Shown: positions 25,187 through 33,504 of the stretch, piece after piece | How the letters are laid out: each line of letters opens with the position of its first letter | Numbering within the stretch: the stretch's first letter is position 1 | Assembly (NCBI GenBank): GCA_002428495.1 | Contig: DIWR01000024.1 | Coordinates: 135,370 to 199,369, forward strand | Source: Synergistaceae bacterium UBA6101 | GTDB taxonomy: Bacteria > Synergistota > Synergistia > Synergistales > Synergistaceae | Direction of reading: 5' to 3' | Length of the DNA: 64,000 nt | Translations under genes and position numbers: made by a program | The notes under the pieces: model-generated | What the model was told of the DNA's origin: nothing | Seen by the model: the letters and a program-made list of their open reading frames with translations, nothing else | The model's database searches: none

Positions 25187-27470
25187 TTTCTGTGTCCCCC
25201 CTGAACAAAGCTAGTACGTCTGCTGATGTCTTGTTATCTGCTAGCGTAATTTTATCAAGGTCGTGTGTAAATGACGCTGTTATAAATTCCGGATATTTTG
25301 CTGAGAGTCCCAATAAAATTGGAGTCATTTCATCTCGGTCAAGACCAAAGATACGTGTTGGGCTTACACCATCTCGGTCAATGCTGTCGTTCAAAAGAGT
25401 AGAAAGAGTGAATTCCTTGTAGTTGTTACATTTTTCTGCAAATACGAATAGCCCGTAGAGTATGACTCTAGGGTCAGAGACAGAGCATTTGGTGCGAACA
25501 AGTTCTCCTTCTTCTGTGACGTGTCCGAAATGAAGTGCTGTGCCAAGGGGGAGTTCTATCAGCTTTCCAAATGCACTGTATACAAACTTTACGACATTCT
25601 TGCTGTTAATGTTTTCGAATAGCATTGAGAATACAGAATCTCTCGAATAGCAGCGACCTATCTCAAGCTTTGTCACATACCACCTGAATTGTGGGTTATT
25701 AGCTACAAGGTTGATTAGAAGAATCCCCCAAGTTTTTTCTCTATTCCAACCAATTTTGTTCATTAGTTCAGCAAAAGGAGTAAACTTATTTCTTTCTGTT
25801 AGTCCCGAGTCCTTGAGAAATCTTTTAAAGGTCTTGATCTGATTTGGGCCAAGACTATGTGAGCTCCAAAAATCATCCTTGTTTTCAAAAAATCTGATGA
25901 ACCAGTCGTTTTTTGGAAGGACAGAATCAAAGCAGTTTATAGACATAGTTTTTTCCTCCGCCGGTATTCTTAATGAGTTATAAGCGAGACAGCCATCTTC
26001 GATATCATGGCACTTCAAGCAATGTTCACAGTTAGTAATTTTTAAACCACTATCAAACTTTAAATGTCCCAGACTACAGTTTGTTTCACAAACTCCACAA
26101 TGTACACAATACGCAGATTTACGAAATACTTGTTTGAATAATTTACCAAACGTTGGGTTTGCTTTGATGCATTCTTCAGATAGATAAACTGTAAAACCAT
26201 CGCTATGCTTTTTTACAGAATATGGAATGTCGCCAAAGCCACCGAGTGTTTTAATCCACTCTTGCCAATCTGTTTTAGGTTTGTTCACAGTTATTGTCAA
26301 TTTTCCGTTTTTTAGGGTTTCTGTGTAGTTCATTGTGTTATCAATCAGGTCTCGGCCGCTTCTTCTTGATACCCAACCTCCGTCGGTAATGTAAGTGTTC
26401 TCACCAAAATCCCTGCCGTTAGACTTTTTTATTAAATCAACATACTTATTTATTTCATTACGGTATATTTCGTACTTGATATAATCTGCTTTCTTAACAG
26501 ACATTGGGCAAAACAAACAACCAGCCCTTGAGTTCCCTTTTTTATAGGCTTCGTTAATTAAAATGTCATTGGCAAATATATATAGCCATACCTCTGCTGA
26601 GGTCCACTCAAGGATCGAATTATGGCTGTATTGTCCTTTTTGTTTTTTGCCATAGTTTTCGTAATCATATTCGGCTCGAGTTGCGCTCTCATGAGCACGG
26701 ACACCTACAAAAGCCAAGCCAGTGTAATCATCTTTACCTGTTATGCTCCTGAGTTTTAGAGTTTGTGGGGTGCTTTTATGAACACTGCAGCACCAGCGTA
26801 GAACTCTTGATGGAGGGCCAAATAACGCCCAGGATTCCTGAGGTTCGAAGTGTGACTTTGCTATAAAAAATGGTATCTTTTCTTCAATGCACTGTTGATG
26901 CGTCTTCTCTATTACTGTATAGGTGTCAGGAAATTCCATCCCGGTGTCACCAAAAACAACGACGAAACTTCCTTTGGGGAGTGCCTTCTTTACAAGATCA
27001 AGCAAAACAGCACTGTCCTTACCGCCGGAAAAGGCAACGTGGAAAAGGTCGAGTTTGTCCTTATATTTTTCATATATTGCCAGAATCTTCTTAGCTGTAG
27101 TTTGTTCGATTATTTCAAGCATATCGTGGTTTGCTTTTATCATGGCTTGGATATCAATGGGACGCAGTGCACCATCATCCAATTCGGGCAAAACAGGAAT
27201 TCCCTTTTCATCTTTCGGGATAATTATCTCTGGTGCCGTGTAGAGGTTTCCACCTTTAAGTTTAGCGATGCAAACACCACGATACCAATATGTATTTGCT
27301 TCTGACCACATATATGGCAACTCTGTCTGCTTATCGTATTTCCAATATTTATCAAAGCCCAACAAATCCAGTTCTGCGGCGTAAACCGGCCGCGGCTCTT
27401 TGGAAAAGCCTGTTGGTGAGGAATTTAGCAGTATACCACCCGTTTTAGTGTCGTATGTATACGAATACAC
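25179..27470 (-). CDS. brxP: BrxP: PAPS reductase-like protein with Fe-S cysteine clusters
   Basis: 763 residues. The adenine-nucleotide alpha-hydrolase/PAPS reductase motif SGGKDS is at 148-153 (FHVAFSGGKDSAVLLDLV), and the downstream CLFCPMS segment resembles DndC-type proteins. A ferredoxin-like region at about 455-495 has CVHCGVCETNC, then CEHCLKC and a further Cys, suggesting two [4Fe-4S] sites. The last 250 residues are helical and may relate to DUF4007 (low certainty). PAPS reductase-like BrxP is the defining gene of type 4 BREX. A sulfur-based DNA modification, as in Dnd/Ssp, is a natural hypothesis because no methyltransferase is present. Confidence 0.88.
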   Translation of the reverse strand: MYSYTYDTKTGGILLNSSPTGFSKEPRPVYAAELDLLGFDKYWKYDKQTELPYMWSEANTYWYRGVCIAKLKGGNLYTAPEIIIPKDEKGIPVLPELDDGALRPIDIQAMIKANHDMLEIIEQTTAKKILAIYEKYKDKLDLFHVAFSGGKDSAVLLDLVKKALPKGSFVVVFGDTGMEFPDTYTVIEKTHQQCIEEKIPFFIAKSHFEPQESWALFGPPSRVLRWCCSVHKSTPQTLKLRSITGKDDYTGLAFVGVRAHESATRAEYDYENYGKKQKGQYSHNSILEWTSAEVWLYIFANDILINEAYKKGNSRAGCLFCPMSVKKADYIKYEIYRNEINKYVDLIKKSNGRDFGENTYITDGGWVSRRSGRDLIDNTMNYTETLKNGKLTITVNKPKTDWQEWIKTLGGFGDIPYSVKKHSDGFTVYLSEECIKANPTFGKLFKQVFRKSAYCVHCGVCETNCSLGHLKFDSGLKITNCEHCLKCHDIEDGCLAYNSLRIPAEEKTMSINCFDSVLPKNDWFIRFFENKDDFWSSHSLGPNQIKTFKRFLKDSGLTERNKFTPFAELMNKIGWNREKTWGILLINLVANNPQFRWYVTKLEIGRCYSRDSVFSMLFENINSKNVVKFVYSAFGKLIELPLGTALHFGHVTEEGELVRTKCSVSDPRVILYGLFVFAEKCNNYKEFTLSTLLNDSIDRDGVSPTRIFGLDRDEMTPILLGLSAKYPEFITASFTHDLDKITLADNKTSADVLALFRGDTENV

Positions 27471-27472
27471 AT

Positions 27473-30400
27473 CTAATTCCCACTTTCTCTAATTTTCTTC
27501 GCATGTTCAATTAATTCGTCAGTTTTAGAATATGACCTTTTACCAATGTAACCATTACTAAATAAAAATTCAACAACATCAGCTTTTTCAAGTTTTACGT
27601 TGGACAGAGCAACAGCATCCTCCATAATTTCTGTGTATGCAAGTTGACAGTTTTTTCGAACGATTGCACCTGCATTTCTAGAATTTACTGCCAACACATC
27701 AAAACGGAATCTTTGGCTAAACCTACGGCAATAACTCTCAAGCAAAAATAAATTCCAAACTTGTCCGCAATGCGGGAACGTTGCGAACGTTGTGACACAT
27801 TTTAATGGCAGATAATTGCCTGTTACGAAAATTTCAATGGCTTCATCAATTGCGCATGTGTCGAAATCTACATAACGATCTGCTACAAAGTTGTCATCTG
27901 AAATTCGAACCAATTCAGCATAACCGGCCTCCAGTGGAATCCAGCGATGATTTTCTCCTGTAAGTTTGCGTTCATAATCCAGTAAGTCTTGCAAGGAACA
28001 TTTTTCAATTTTACGGCAATGTTCTTTCATAATGGTTAACGCATCAAGCTCATAATCATTTGGAGTAATTATTTTGCCCTGCTTTTTATATTTGTCTTTA
28101 AGAACAATAGTAAACACGGCGGTTTGAATTGCCGTCTGCGTCAGTTCGAAATTTCGTTCAGTAATCTCTCCCAGAGGTACATCACTAATTGAAACGTAAC
28201 CATGCTTTTGACATTGAGTTGCTACATAATCCAATATATTTGCTCGCTCTTCGTCTAAGATATCAAACATTCCTATGTGGGTATAGACTTCTGTTGAGTT
28301 CCAAATAAAATCTCCGTCTTGATTAAGAGCATGCATAATTTTGTCCTTAGGGATGTTCGGCAAACGCTCTGAAATTTGATCGTAGTTTAGTATGGTGTCT
28401 TTATTCCAGACACGCATGATTTCACATTTAAGGATCATAAGTTCCGATGAGTTGTCGTTGTTACTCAAGAAATAATTTGTTTTATGTAAAAACTCAGGAT
28501 GTATTTTTCCCAGTACTTCCTTGAGCATTTCCATGGAAATTATACGCTCTTTATTAAGCCAAATTTCGTTTCTTGCGTATATTGATGTGTAATAAAAAAC
28601 CTTAGCGCCGTTCTTTACCTCGTTGTATATCATTTCTTTAAGCTTGTTCATGGCTTCTTCACAAACCACGTACAGCTTTCCTTCAAACAAAGTTCCGAAT
28701 TGATCTATACTATTGTTGATTTCTTCATCAGTGAGCGAAATGTCTTTTACGTAATGTTCGGCTGCAAAATTACGAAAGCGTATCATGTCAATTGGCGATC
28801 CTATCCTGAATCCATTTGGGAAATGATTTGCCAGAACACTCTTTATCATCGTCAAAATGTCTGGTTCAAGTCCTTCTTGCGTCAAGTTGGGTATTTCATT
28901 ATTTAAACTGCCATCTTTGGGGCACTCCTCTACTTGTTCAAGGTGCTCTAAGTAAAGGGTCAAACAGGTTAAGCCAGCAGAGAATGCACCCCTGGTTTCA
29001 TTGTTAATCATTCGATAGTTCGAAGCAGATTTGAACTTTTCCCATAACTCTTCCAACTCCGAAGATTTATGGCAGGAAAAGACGTTTCTGTTTTTCATCG
29101 GAAGCCATAATTTTAATTTATTTGGGGAAGATTCTAAGTGTTTGACGTATTCTCTAGCTGTCTTTTCTAAATATAACTTGTCATTTGATTTGGGGTTAGT
29201 AATGTACCATTCAATAAAGTCGTCAGGATTAATATCTTCATAAACCACGTTGGTTTGTAGTTCTTTATTGATCGATACTTGTTCAGTAACGTTAACAAAA
29301 AGGTCTTTTGTGAAAGGTTTTTCTTTTAGATATGTATGATATAGCTGCCCGGCAACAAAAAATAATTTGTATGAATTTATTTTGGTTATCTGTAAATCTT
29401 TTGTTTTTAACAGTGTTCTATATGTTGTCTCAAAAACGCTTGGTTCTGTAATACTCCATAATTTATTTAAACTAATTTTTTTATCAATAGCATAATCTGA
29501 AATTTCGTCAATACACTTAACTATTTCTTCGGGTGAATTTTTGAGTGAAGTGGATTTAGATAACCATTCAATAAAGTCGTTTCTAACCGCCCCTAAGGAA
29601 TCCGAATCAATTATTAATTCTTCATGATCTAGAAGATCTGGGGTTATTTTGTTAATACCTAGAAATTTAAGATATAGTTGCCCTGCGACAAAAAACATTT
29701 TATATGTGAATATTTTAGTAATCTGTAGATGTTTAGTTTTTAAAATCTTATTATATACAGTTTCGAACACTGAAGGATCTGTGATGCTCCATAAATCTAC
29801 GCTGATTTTGTTTTGGAGAGCGTATTTTGAAATTCTGTCCATGCAGTCGACAATTTCTTTTGGTGTATACGTAATGGAATTGTCTTCAGACAACCACCCT
29901 AAGAATGTATTTCTTGTTGGTACTGTAAGCACACTTTTATGTATTTCTTCAGTTTTGTCGTAAGAGTTGTAGAACAACTGGTCTGCTAACACATCCCGTA
30001 ACTTCAATTTAAACGAGGGTTGCTCTATGGGAGGGGTGTCGTCGTTAAAAGTTTCTGAATTGTAAATCTCACACGTTATATCTTTTTGCTTATCTATTCC
30101 CATTTCAAAACCCCTTGTTAAATCTCTTTTGACCGTTTTTTCTTCTCTACAGTAGTTAACATGTTCTTGGTTTTTTCGGTCCAGGAAAGCTTTTAAATGA
30201 CGTAATGCGGAGAGATACCCATTTGCTCGTTCGAGGGCGCTTGCAGGCTTATTCCTTTTCAATAACAAGGTTTCTATCTTATCACGAACAGCTAGCATCG
30301 AATCTTCGCTGACAAAACTTCCCCAAAAATCATCCACAACGTGGTTATTTAAAGCAAAGAATGCATCGCACTTAACGGTATTAACAGTAACACTAGACCA

Positions 30401-30481
30401 GTGAGGATGGCTATTCCTCAAATAGGTTTCGAACTCATTACGAAGGTCTTTGAGTTGTTTTGGCGAAACATCAGAGTTCAT
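27473..30481 (-). CDS. Unknown 1002-aa protein with four repeat modules, first gene of the BREX operon
   Basis: Two clear copies of an 85-residue module lie at about 190-274 and 300-387 (FxxWLS, then EIVxCxDxIS, LWSITxPSVFETxY, LLKTKxLQITK, YKxFFVAGQLY). Two more diverged copies are at 15-102 and 420-514. The pattern is like the SAM-like/core-binding helical domains of tyrosine recombinases that also occur in restriction-type proteins. The C-terminal half (about 540-1002) contains winged-helix-like stretches but no motif I can name. The stop is only two bases before brxP, and the start follows GGGAGG, so it is the leader gene of the operon. No catalytic site is evident. DNA recognition is a guess from the module type. 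Confidence 0.85.
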   Translation of the reverse strand: MNSDVSPKQLKDLRNEFETYLRNSHPHWSSVTVNTVKCDAFFALNNHVVDDFWGSFVSEDSMLAVRDKIETLLLKRNKPASALERANGYLSALRHLKAFLDRKNQEHVNYCREEKTVKRDLTRGFEMGIDKQKDITCEIYNSETFNDDTPPIEQPSFKLKLRDVLADQLFYNSYDKTEEIHKSVLTVPTRNTFLGWLSEDNSITYTPKEIVDCMDRISKYALQNKISVDLWSITDPSVFETVYNKILKTKHLQITKIFTYKMFFVAGQLYLKFLGINKITPDLLDHEELIIDSDSLGAVRNDFIEWLSKSTSLKNSPEEIVKCIDEISDYAIDKKISLNKLWSITEPSVFETTYRTLLKTKDLQITKINSYKLFFVAGQLYHTYLKEKPFTKDLFVNVTEQVSINKELQTNVVYEDINPDDFIEWYITNPKSNDKLYLEKTAREYVKHLESSPNKLKLWLPMKNRNVFSCHKSSELEELWEKFKSASNYRMINNETRGAFSAGLTCLTLYLEHLEQVEECPKDGSLNNEIPNLTQEGLEPDILTMIKSVLANHFPNGFRIGSPIDMIRFRNFAAEHYVKDISLTDEEINNSIDQFGTLFEGKLYVVCEEAMNKLKEMIYNEVKNGAKVFYYTSIYARNEIWLNKERIISMEMLKEVLGKIHPEFLHKTNYFLSNNDNSSELMILKCEIMRVWNKDTILNYDQISERLPNIPKDKIMHALNQDGDFIWNSTEVYTHIGMFDILDEERANILDYVATQCQKHGYVSISDVPLGEITERNFELTQTAIQTAVFTIVLKDKYKKQGKIITPNDYELDALTIMKEHCRKIEKCSLQDLLDYERKLTGENHRWIPLEAGYAELVRISDDNFVADRYVDFDTCAIDEAIEIFVTGNYLPLKCVTTFATFPHCGQVWNLFLLESYCRRFSQRFRFDVLAVNSRNAGAIVRKNCQLAYTEIMEDAVALSNVKLEKADVVEFLFSNGYIGKRSYSKTDELIEHAKKIRESGN

Positions 30482-30535
30482 ATATCAAATGCCTCCCGGA
30501 TTATCTAAAAACAGTTAATCTTTCGTTTTAAACTA

Positions 30536-30566
30536 TTTATAATTCGCGGTGCATATGAATTTTCAA
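30536..30566 (-). promoter_or_regulatory. Possible promoter of the BREX operon
   Basis: On the minus strand, TTGAAA at 30566-30561 and TATAAA at 30541-30536 with a long 19-bp spacer. It lies 55 bp upstream of the first BREX gene. The remaining part of 30567-30745 is AT-rich and has no other feature I can support. Confidence 0.38.
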
Positions 30567-30745
30567 ATCCGTTGCTTTTTCAAGAAATATTTTTTGTAAC
30601 TTATGTTTATTTTATTGCGAAAGCGTATATCGATAAGTGTAAATAGTCACCGGGTTCTTATTTCCATGAACTATTGTATCTTATTATCGCAGTAATGGTT
30701 AACTATCTTTCCGGATAAATCAATCGTTTGTCGTCTTAATATGAC

Positions 30746-30875
30746 TCGGACCCTCTCCTGAAGCCTATTCAGGCGGGATCTGCCTTTTTCTTGCAATTCA
30801 GACTTCTTCTTTCAAAAAGCCCCGAAAAAACTTCTTTTATAAATTCTTACCTGCCGTTTGTTATTTCGGACCCTC
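30746..30875 (+). promoter_or_regulatory. Direct repeat TCGGACCCTC upstream of DUF1659 gene
   Basis: TCGGACCCTC occurs at 30746-30755 and again at 30866-30875. The second copy is followed 17 bp downstream by ATTAAT and then the DUF1659 ribosome site. Because the cluster encodes its own sigma factor, this could be a -35-type element for it. This is speculative. Confidence 0.3.
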
Positions 30876-30918
30876 GTGCGCACTATTAATAGTATCAGGC
30901 ACGAAAGGAGGAAACCTA

Positions 30919-31134
30919 ATGGCAAGTATCAATCCTGTTTCAACGTCGATCCGCATGACCCTTGATTTGGGTGTGGTTGACGGCAAAGCGGTCGAGAAGA
31001 GCGTCAGCATCAGCAATCTGGACAATGAAGTTACAGCAGAGAAGGTCGCCGCTGTTGTAACCGCGCTGGAATCACTTCTCGAGTATCCCGTAACAGAAAC
31101 AAAGCAGTATGAGACCGGCCTTCTCGTAGAGTAA
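30919..31134 (+). CDS. DUF1659-family protein
   Basis: 71 residues. It starts MASINPVSTSIRMTLDLG and has VDGKAVEKSVSISNLDNEV and TAEKVAAVVTALESLLEYPV, the standard DUF1659 layout (a small helix and strand protein). GAAAGGAGGAAAC precedes the ATG. It is nearly always next to DUF2922 and YvrJ in Bacillota and Synergistota. Function is unknown. It forms a two-gene unit with the DUF2922 gene, closed by a strong terminator at 31399-31423. Confidence 0.9.
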   Translation: MASINPVSTSIRMTLDLGVVDGKAVEKSVSISNLDNEVTAEKVAAVVTALESLLEYPVTETKQYETGLLVE

Positions 31135-31175
31135 GGCTGAAAGGATGAAATGATCATAGGAAGGAGGGTGGAATT

Positions 31176-31388
31176 TTGAAGACTATCAAACTTAAGTTCC
31201 TTACGGATGCAGGGAAGGCTTTCAGCGTCAGTATGAATTACGCAGACCCCGCGCTTCTCGAGGAGGGCGGAGCTGCTCTGGTGCAGTCCGCAATGGACGC
31301 GCTTATTGTTCAGCAGCCTTTTGGAGTTACTTTGGCAGCAAGCGATGGCGCAGAGGTGATCGATCGTACAGTCGTAGACGTTATATAA
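31176..31388 (+). CDS. DUF2922-family protein
   Basis: 70 residues beginning MKTIKLKFLTDAGKAFSVSM and continuing NYADPALLEEGGAALVQSAM, typical of DUF2922. The start codon could also be the TTG just before the ATG; GGAGGGTGGAATTTTG holds the ribosome site. The partner DUF1659 gene ends 41 bp upstream. Function is unknown, and conservation of the pair suggests that the products act together. No signal peptide. Confidence 0.9.
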   Translation: MKTIKLKFLTDAGKAFSVSMNYADPALLEEGGAALVQSAMDALIVQQPFGVTLAASDGAEVIDRTVVDVI

Positions 31389-31398
31389 GCAGCAGGGG

Positions 31399-31423
31399 GG
31401 CGCGCTGAAATGCGCGCCTTTTT
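31399..31423 (+). terminator. Intrinsic terminator after DUF2922
   Basis: GGCGCGC, loop TGAAAT, GCGCGCC, then TTTTT. It separates the DUF1659-DUF2922 unit from the YvrJ-peptidase-sigma unit. Confidence 0.9.
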
Positions 31424-31431
31424 CTGAACTA

Positions 31432-31449
31432 ATTGGGAATATTCCCAAT
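31432..31449. promoter_or_regulatory. Perfect 18-bp palindrome, likely operator
   Basis: ATTGGGAATATTCCCAAT is fully self-complementary. An AT-rich promoter-like stretch (TATATAGAC at about 31459) and the YvrJ gene follow. A dimeric repressor site is the simplest reading; the regulator is unknown. Confidence 0.6.
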
Positions 31450-31505
31450 AAATTTACTATATAGACTATTTACAAATAACATAAAAAGGAGGGAAAACGA
31501 AAAAA

Positions 31506-31652
31506 ATGGAAGAGCTAATGGCAAGTATTCTGCAAAATGGTTTTTCGGTCGCAGTGGCTTCTTATCTGCTGATACGAATGGATCGCAGGCTGGAGGAGCT
31601 GACGCGGGCTGTTATCCAGCTCGGAACGGTTATTGAACGAAAGGAGGTGTAG
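31506..31652 (+). CDS. YvrJ-family small protein
   Basis: 48 residues: MEELMASILQNGFSVAVASY, then LLIRMDRRLEELTRAVIQLG and a short charged end. A single hydrophobic helix followed by an amphipathic coiled helix is the YvrJ (and BhlA holin-like) pattern. The ribosome site AAAGGAGGG is 11 bp upstream. In Bacillus subtilis yvrJ sits beside the split sigma factor SigO/RsoA. Here, likewise, a sigma factor is two genes downstream. Confidence 0.82.
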   Translation: MEELMASILQNGFSVAVASYLLIRMDRRLEELTRAVIQLGTVIERKEV

Positions 31653-31657
31653 AAACG

Positions 31658-31750
31658 ATGAATAGGTCGCTTTTGTTTAAAATAAGGAGTATCCTAGTTT
31701 TTGTTCTGATGCATTTAAGGTTATTTGAACAGGAAGAGCATGAAAAATGA
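31658..31750 (+). CDS. Possible 30-aa membrane peptide between YvrJ and the M15 peptidase
   Basis: MNRSLLFKIRSILVFVLMHL, then RLFEQEEHEK. AAGGAGGTG lies 8 bp upstream inside the end of yvrJ, and the stop overlaps the ATG of the peptidase gene (ATGA). The tight coupling and ribosome site suggest real translation. It may serve mainly to couple its neighbours. No family is recognised. Confidence 0.45.
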   Translation: MNRSLLFKIRSILVFVLMHLRLFEQEEHEK

Positions 31751-32091
31751 GGTTGAATGATTTTCAGCTCACGGAGAACTTCAACCTGAAAGAGTTCGAG
31801 TGTCCCTGCTGTCACACTGTCCTGCTGCACCCGCTGCTTGTTTTGAAGCTGCAGAAATTAAGGGATGAATGGGGGCTGCCGTTGATCATAAACAGCGGTT
31901 ACAGATGTGAAGTCCACAACAGGGATGTGGGGGGTGTTGTACGGAGCCTGCATAAAGTCGGGCAGGCGGCGGACGTGAGAGTTCCGAATTCGGAACATGA
32001 GAAATTTCGGGCTTTGGCTTTGGAGTCTGGGTTTACCAAAGCGCTATGTTACGGCTCGAAAAATTTTGTCCACATACAGATAGGAGACTAA
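31747..32091 (+). CDS. M15-family peptidase, phage endolysin-like
   Basis: 114 residues, all catalytic domain. NSGYRCEVHNRDVGG, SLHKVGQAADVRV and FVHIQIGD supply the zinc ligands (His, Asp, His) of the D-Ala-D-Ala carboxypeptidase/endolysin fold (M15A, Hedgehog-like). It would cut peptidoglycan cross-links. No signal peptide; release would need a holin-like partner, which the preceding YvrJ and 30-aa peptide could provide. The ATG overlaps the stop of the small ORF. Confidence 0.88.
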   Translation: MRLNDFQLTENFNLKEFECPCCHTVLLHPLLVLKLQKLRDEWGLPLIINSGYRCEVHNRDVGGVVRSLHKVGQAADVRVPNSEHEKFRALALESGFTKALCYGSKNFVHIQIGD

Positions 32092-32604
32092 ATGAAGAAT
32101 TCACCAGATGCAACATTCACGAACGAAGAGCTTATCGTAAAGTACGAACCTTTGGTCAAGGCAACTGCCAGGCGTTACGCGGGCAGAGGCGCGGAATATG
32201 AAGATCTGGTCCAGGAAGGCTACCTCGCTCTGTTGATCCTCAATGAAAAATGCACAGACAAAGATTGGCTCACAGCCTTTATAGCAAGACGACTTCCCGG
32301 ATATGTGAGGACAGCCGCCCAGAGACTCAGGGGACTGAGAAGAAAGACAAATTTCGCAGATTTTGATACCGCAGCCGATTGTGTTATAGATCCTTCAGAA
32401 ATAGAGAGAAGGCTGCTTTTTGAAATTTTAGAGATACTTAGAAGGAAACTTAGACCCGGTGAATTCATTATGGCGCGCGATGCTATGGACGGCTGGACAC
32501 AGAGCGATCTTGCAGGAAAGCACAATATTACCCAGCAGGCTGTGTGTGCGAGGTTAAAAAAGATCCGAGCCAAGCTGGAACCGGTTTTTTTAGATAGAAG
32601 TTAG
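32092..32604 (+). CDS. Sigma-70-like RNA polymerase sigma factor
   Basis: 170 residues; the ATG follows the peptidase stop directly (TAA-ATG). Region 2 is seen as EELIVKYEPLVKATARRYAG, then YEDLVQEGYLALLILNEKC. Region 4, a helix-turn-helix, is seen as TQSDLAGKHNITQQAVCARL and KKIRAKLEP. Region 3 is short. It resembles small prophage or alternative sigma factors. It ends a unit with a lytic peptidase, so it may control late or lysis-type functions of a domesticated phage or competence-like element. Targets are unknown. Confidence 0.85.
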   Translation: MKNSPDATFTNEELIVKYEPLVKATARRYAGRGAEYEDLVQEGYLALLILNEKCTDKDWLTAFIARRLPGYVRTAAQRLRGLRRKTNFADFDTAADCVIDPSEIERRLLFEILEILRRKLRPGEFIMARDAMDGWTQSDLAGKHNITQQAVCARLKKIRAKLEPVFLDRS

Positions 32605-32624
32605 AAATATGCCGGAGATACTTC

Positions 32625-32948
32625 CGGCGGCAAGCAGTTGGTAAGGGCGGCCGGGAAGAGCATCGGCGGCAAGCGATAGGCAAGCAATAGGCAAAACCTG
32701 GACAATGATCAAAACCTTTTAGAAAAACTCCTTCCTCTTATTCCTTCTTATTTAATGCGGTCAAACGATGATCTAACAATCCGCAAACGGTAGTTTCCAA
32801 ATGCGGCTGAGCTATGGCTGAGCGTTGCTGAGCAATGGCTGAGCAGTTGTGAAAGGCGGGCGGAGACCGCACCCGCCGGGGAATCTGCTGCTTTTCAAGC
32901 CGCGGAGAATTTGCATCGCTTCGCATCGCGGTGAATTGAGTCTTAAAT
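32625..32948 (+). repeat. GGCAAGC heptamer arrays and hairpin units
   Basis: GGCAAGC units (32632-32690) and a TGAGC-type array (32805-32850) at 10-bp steps. A GGCGGGCGG hairpin with CCGCC (about 32857-32877) follows, then GG[GAT]GAATT linkers with palindromes, and the end GGTGAATTGAGTCTTAAATC near 32929-32948. Positions 32700-32800 show nothing I can name. Confidence 0.72.
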
Positions 32949-33002
32949 CATTAATTATCCTCCGTGGTATCTCGGCAAGCCTTTCCCCGTCATTCCCATT
33001 GT

Positions 33003-33060
33003 GCACCTGATCAGGAAGGAGCTGTTCCTCTAATGAGGGACATTTCAAACCACCATAGCA
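33003..33060. repeat. Block shared in reverse with 53513-53570
   Basis: The sequence with CCTGATCAGGAAGGAGCTG and CTAATGAGGGACATTTCAAA occurs here and in inverse orientation near 53.5 kb. In both places it adjoins a CCCCGA fold-back element. Confidence 0.65.
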
Positions 33061-33124
33061 ACTGAACTATTTGGAGTGTGTTTCGAGATCGGTAATCCAG
33101 GTCTGGCCTTGCTTTACACTCCTA

Positions 33125-33240
33125 TCCGTCTTCCCCGAGTGCTTCCATCGGGGATCCAGCGTCTTGTTTTTAAGGCCTTGTCAATGCAGTAATAGTATAG
33201 AGCCAAAGCCGCTGGGCCCCCGATACAGGCATTCGGGGGA
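33125..33240. repeat. CCCCGA fold-back element
   Basis: Opens with CCCCGAGTGCTTCCATCGGG, continues GGATCCAGCG, and closes with GGGCCCCCGATACAGGCATT and CGGGGG. Its outer ends are complementary (TCTTCCCCGA with TCGGGGGA). Confidence 0.7.
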
Positions 33241-33293
33241 GACGATCAAAGGCGCGCGGCATCTTCATGCCGCACTTCGCCATGCCCAACATC

Positions 33294-33504
33294 GCAATTG
33301 GGGCAGATCGTGAGTGATAACGACGCGGTTTTTTTAGGTTTTAACGATAGTACCCATATCGCAATTGGGGCAGAGCGGAGATGATAGCGACGCAACTTGC
33401 GATGCTTCGAACCGAGGCGTATATCAATACGTTGAGGTGAAGGAGCATCGCATGTTGCTAAGCTAGGGCTCCGCTATGCCCGAAGTGCCGCAATTGGGAT
33501 TTAG
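33294..33504. repeat. Truncated and full copies of the 128-bp GCAATTGGG element
   Basis: A left-end fragment starts at 33294. A full 128-bp copy spans 33361-33488, with a degenerate right end (GAAGTGC instead of CAATTGC). It is nearly identical to the copy at 35214-35341. A third element begins at 33490 and is split by the insertion sequence. Confidence 0.8.

Noticed and set aside
17081..30481. Dnd/Ssp phosphorothioation system
   Set aside because: BrxP resembles DndC in its SGGKDS and Fe-S parts, but DndD, DndE, DndB and SspB/E are absent, and BrxC, PglZ and BrxL define BREX.
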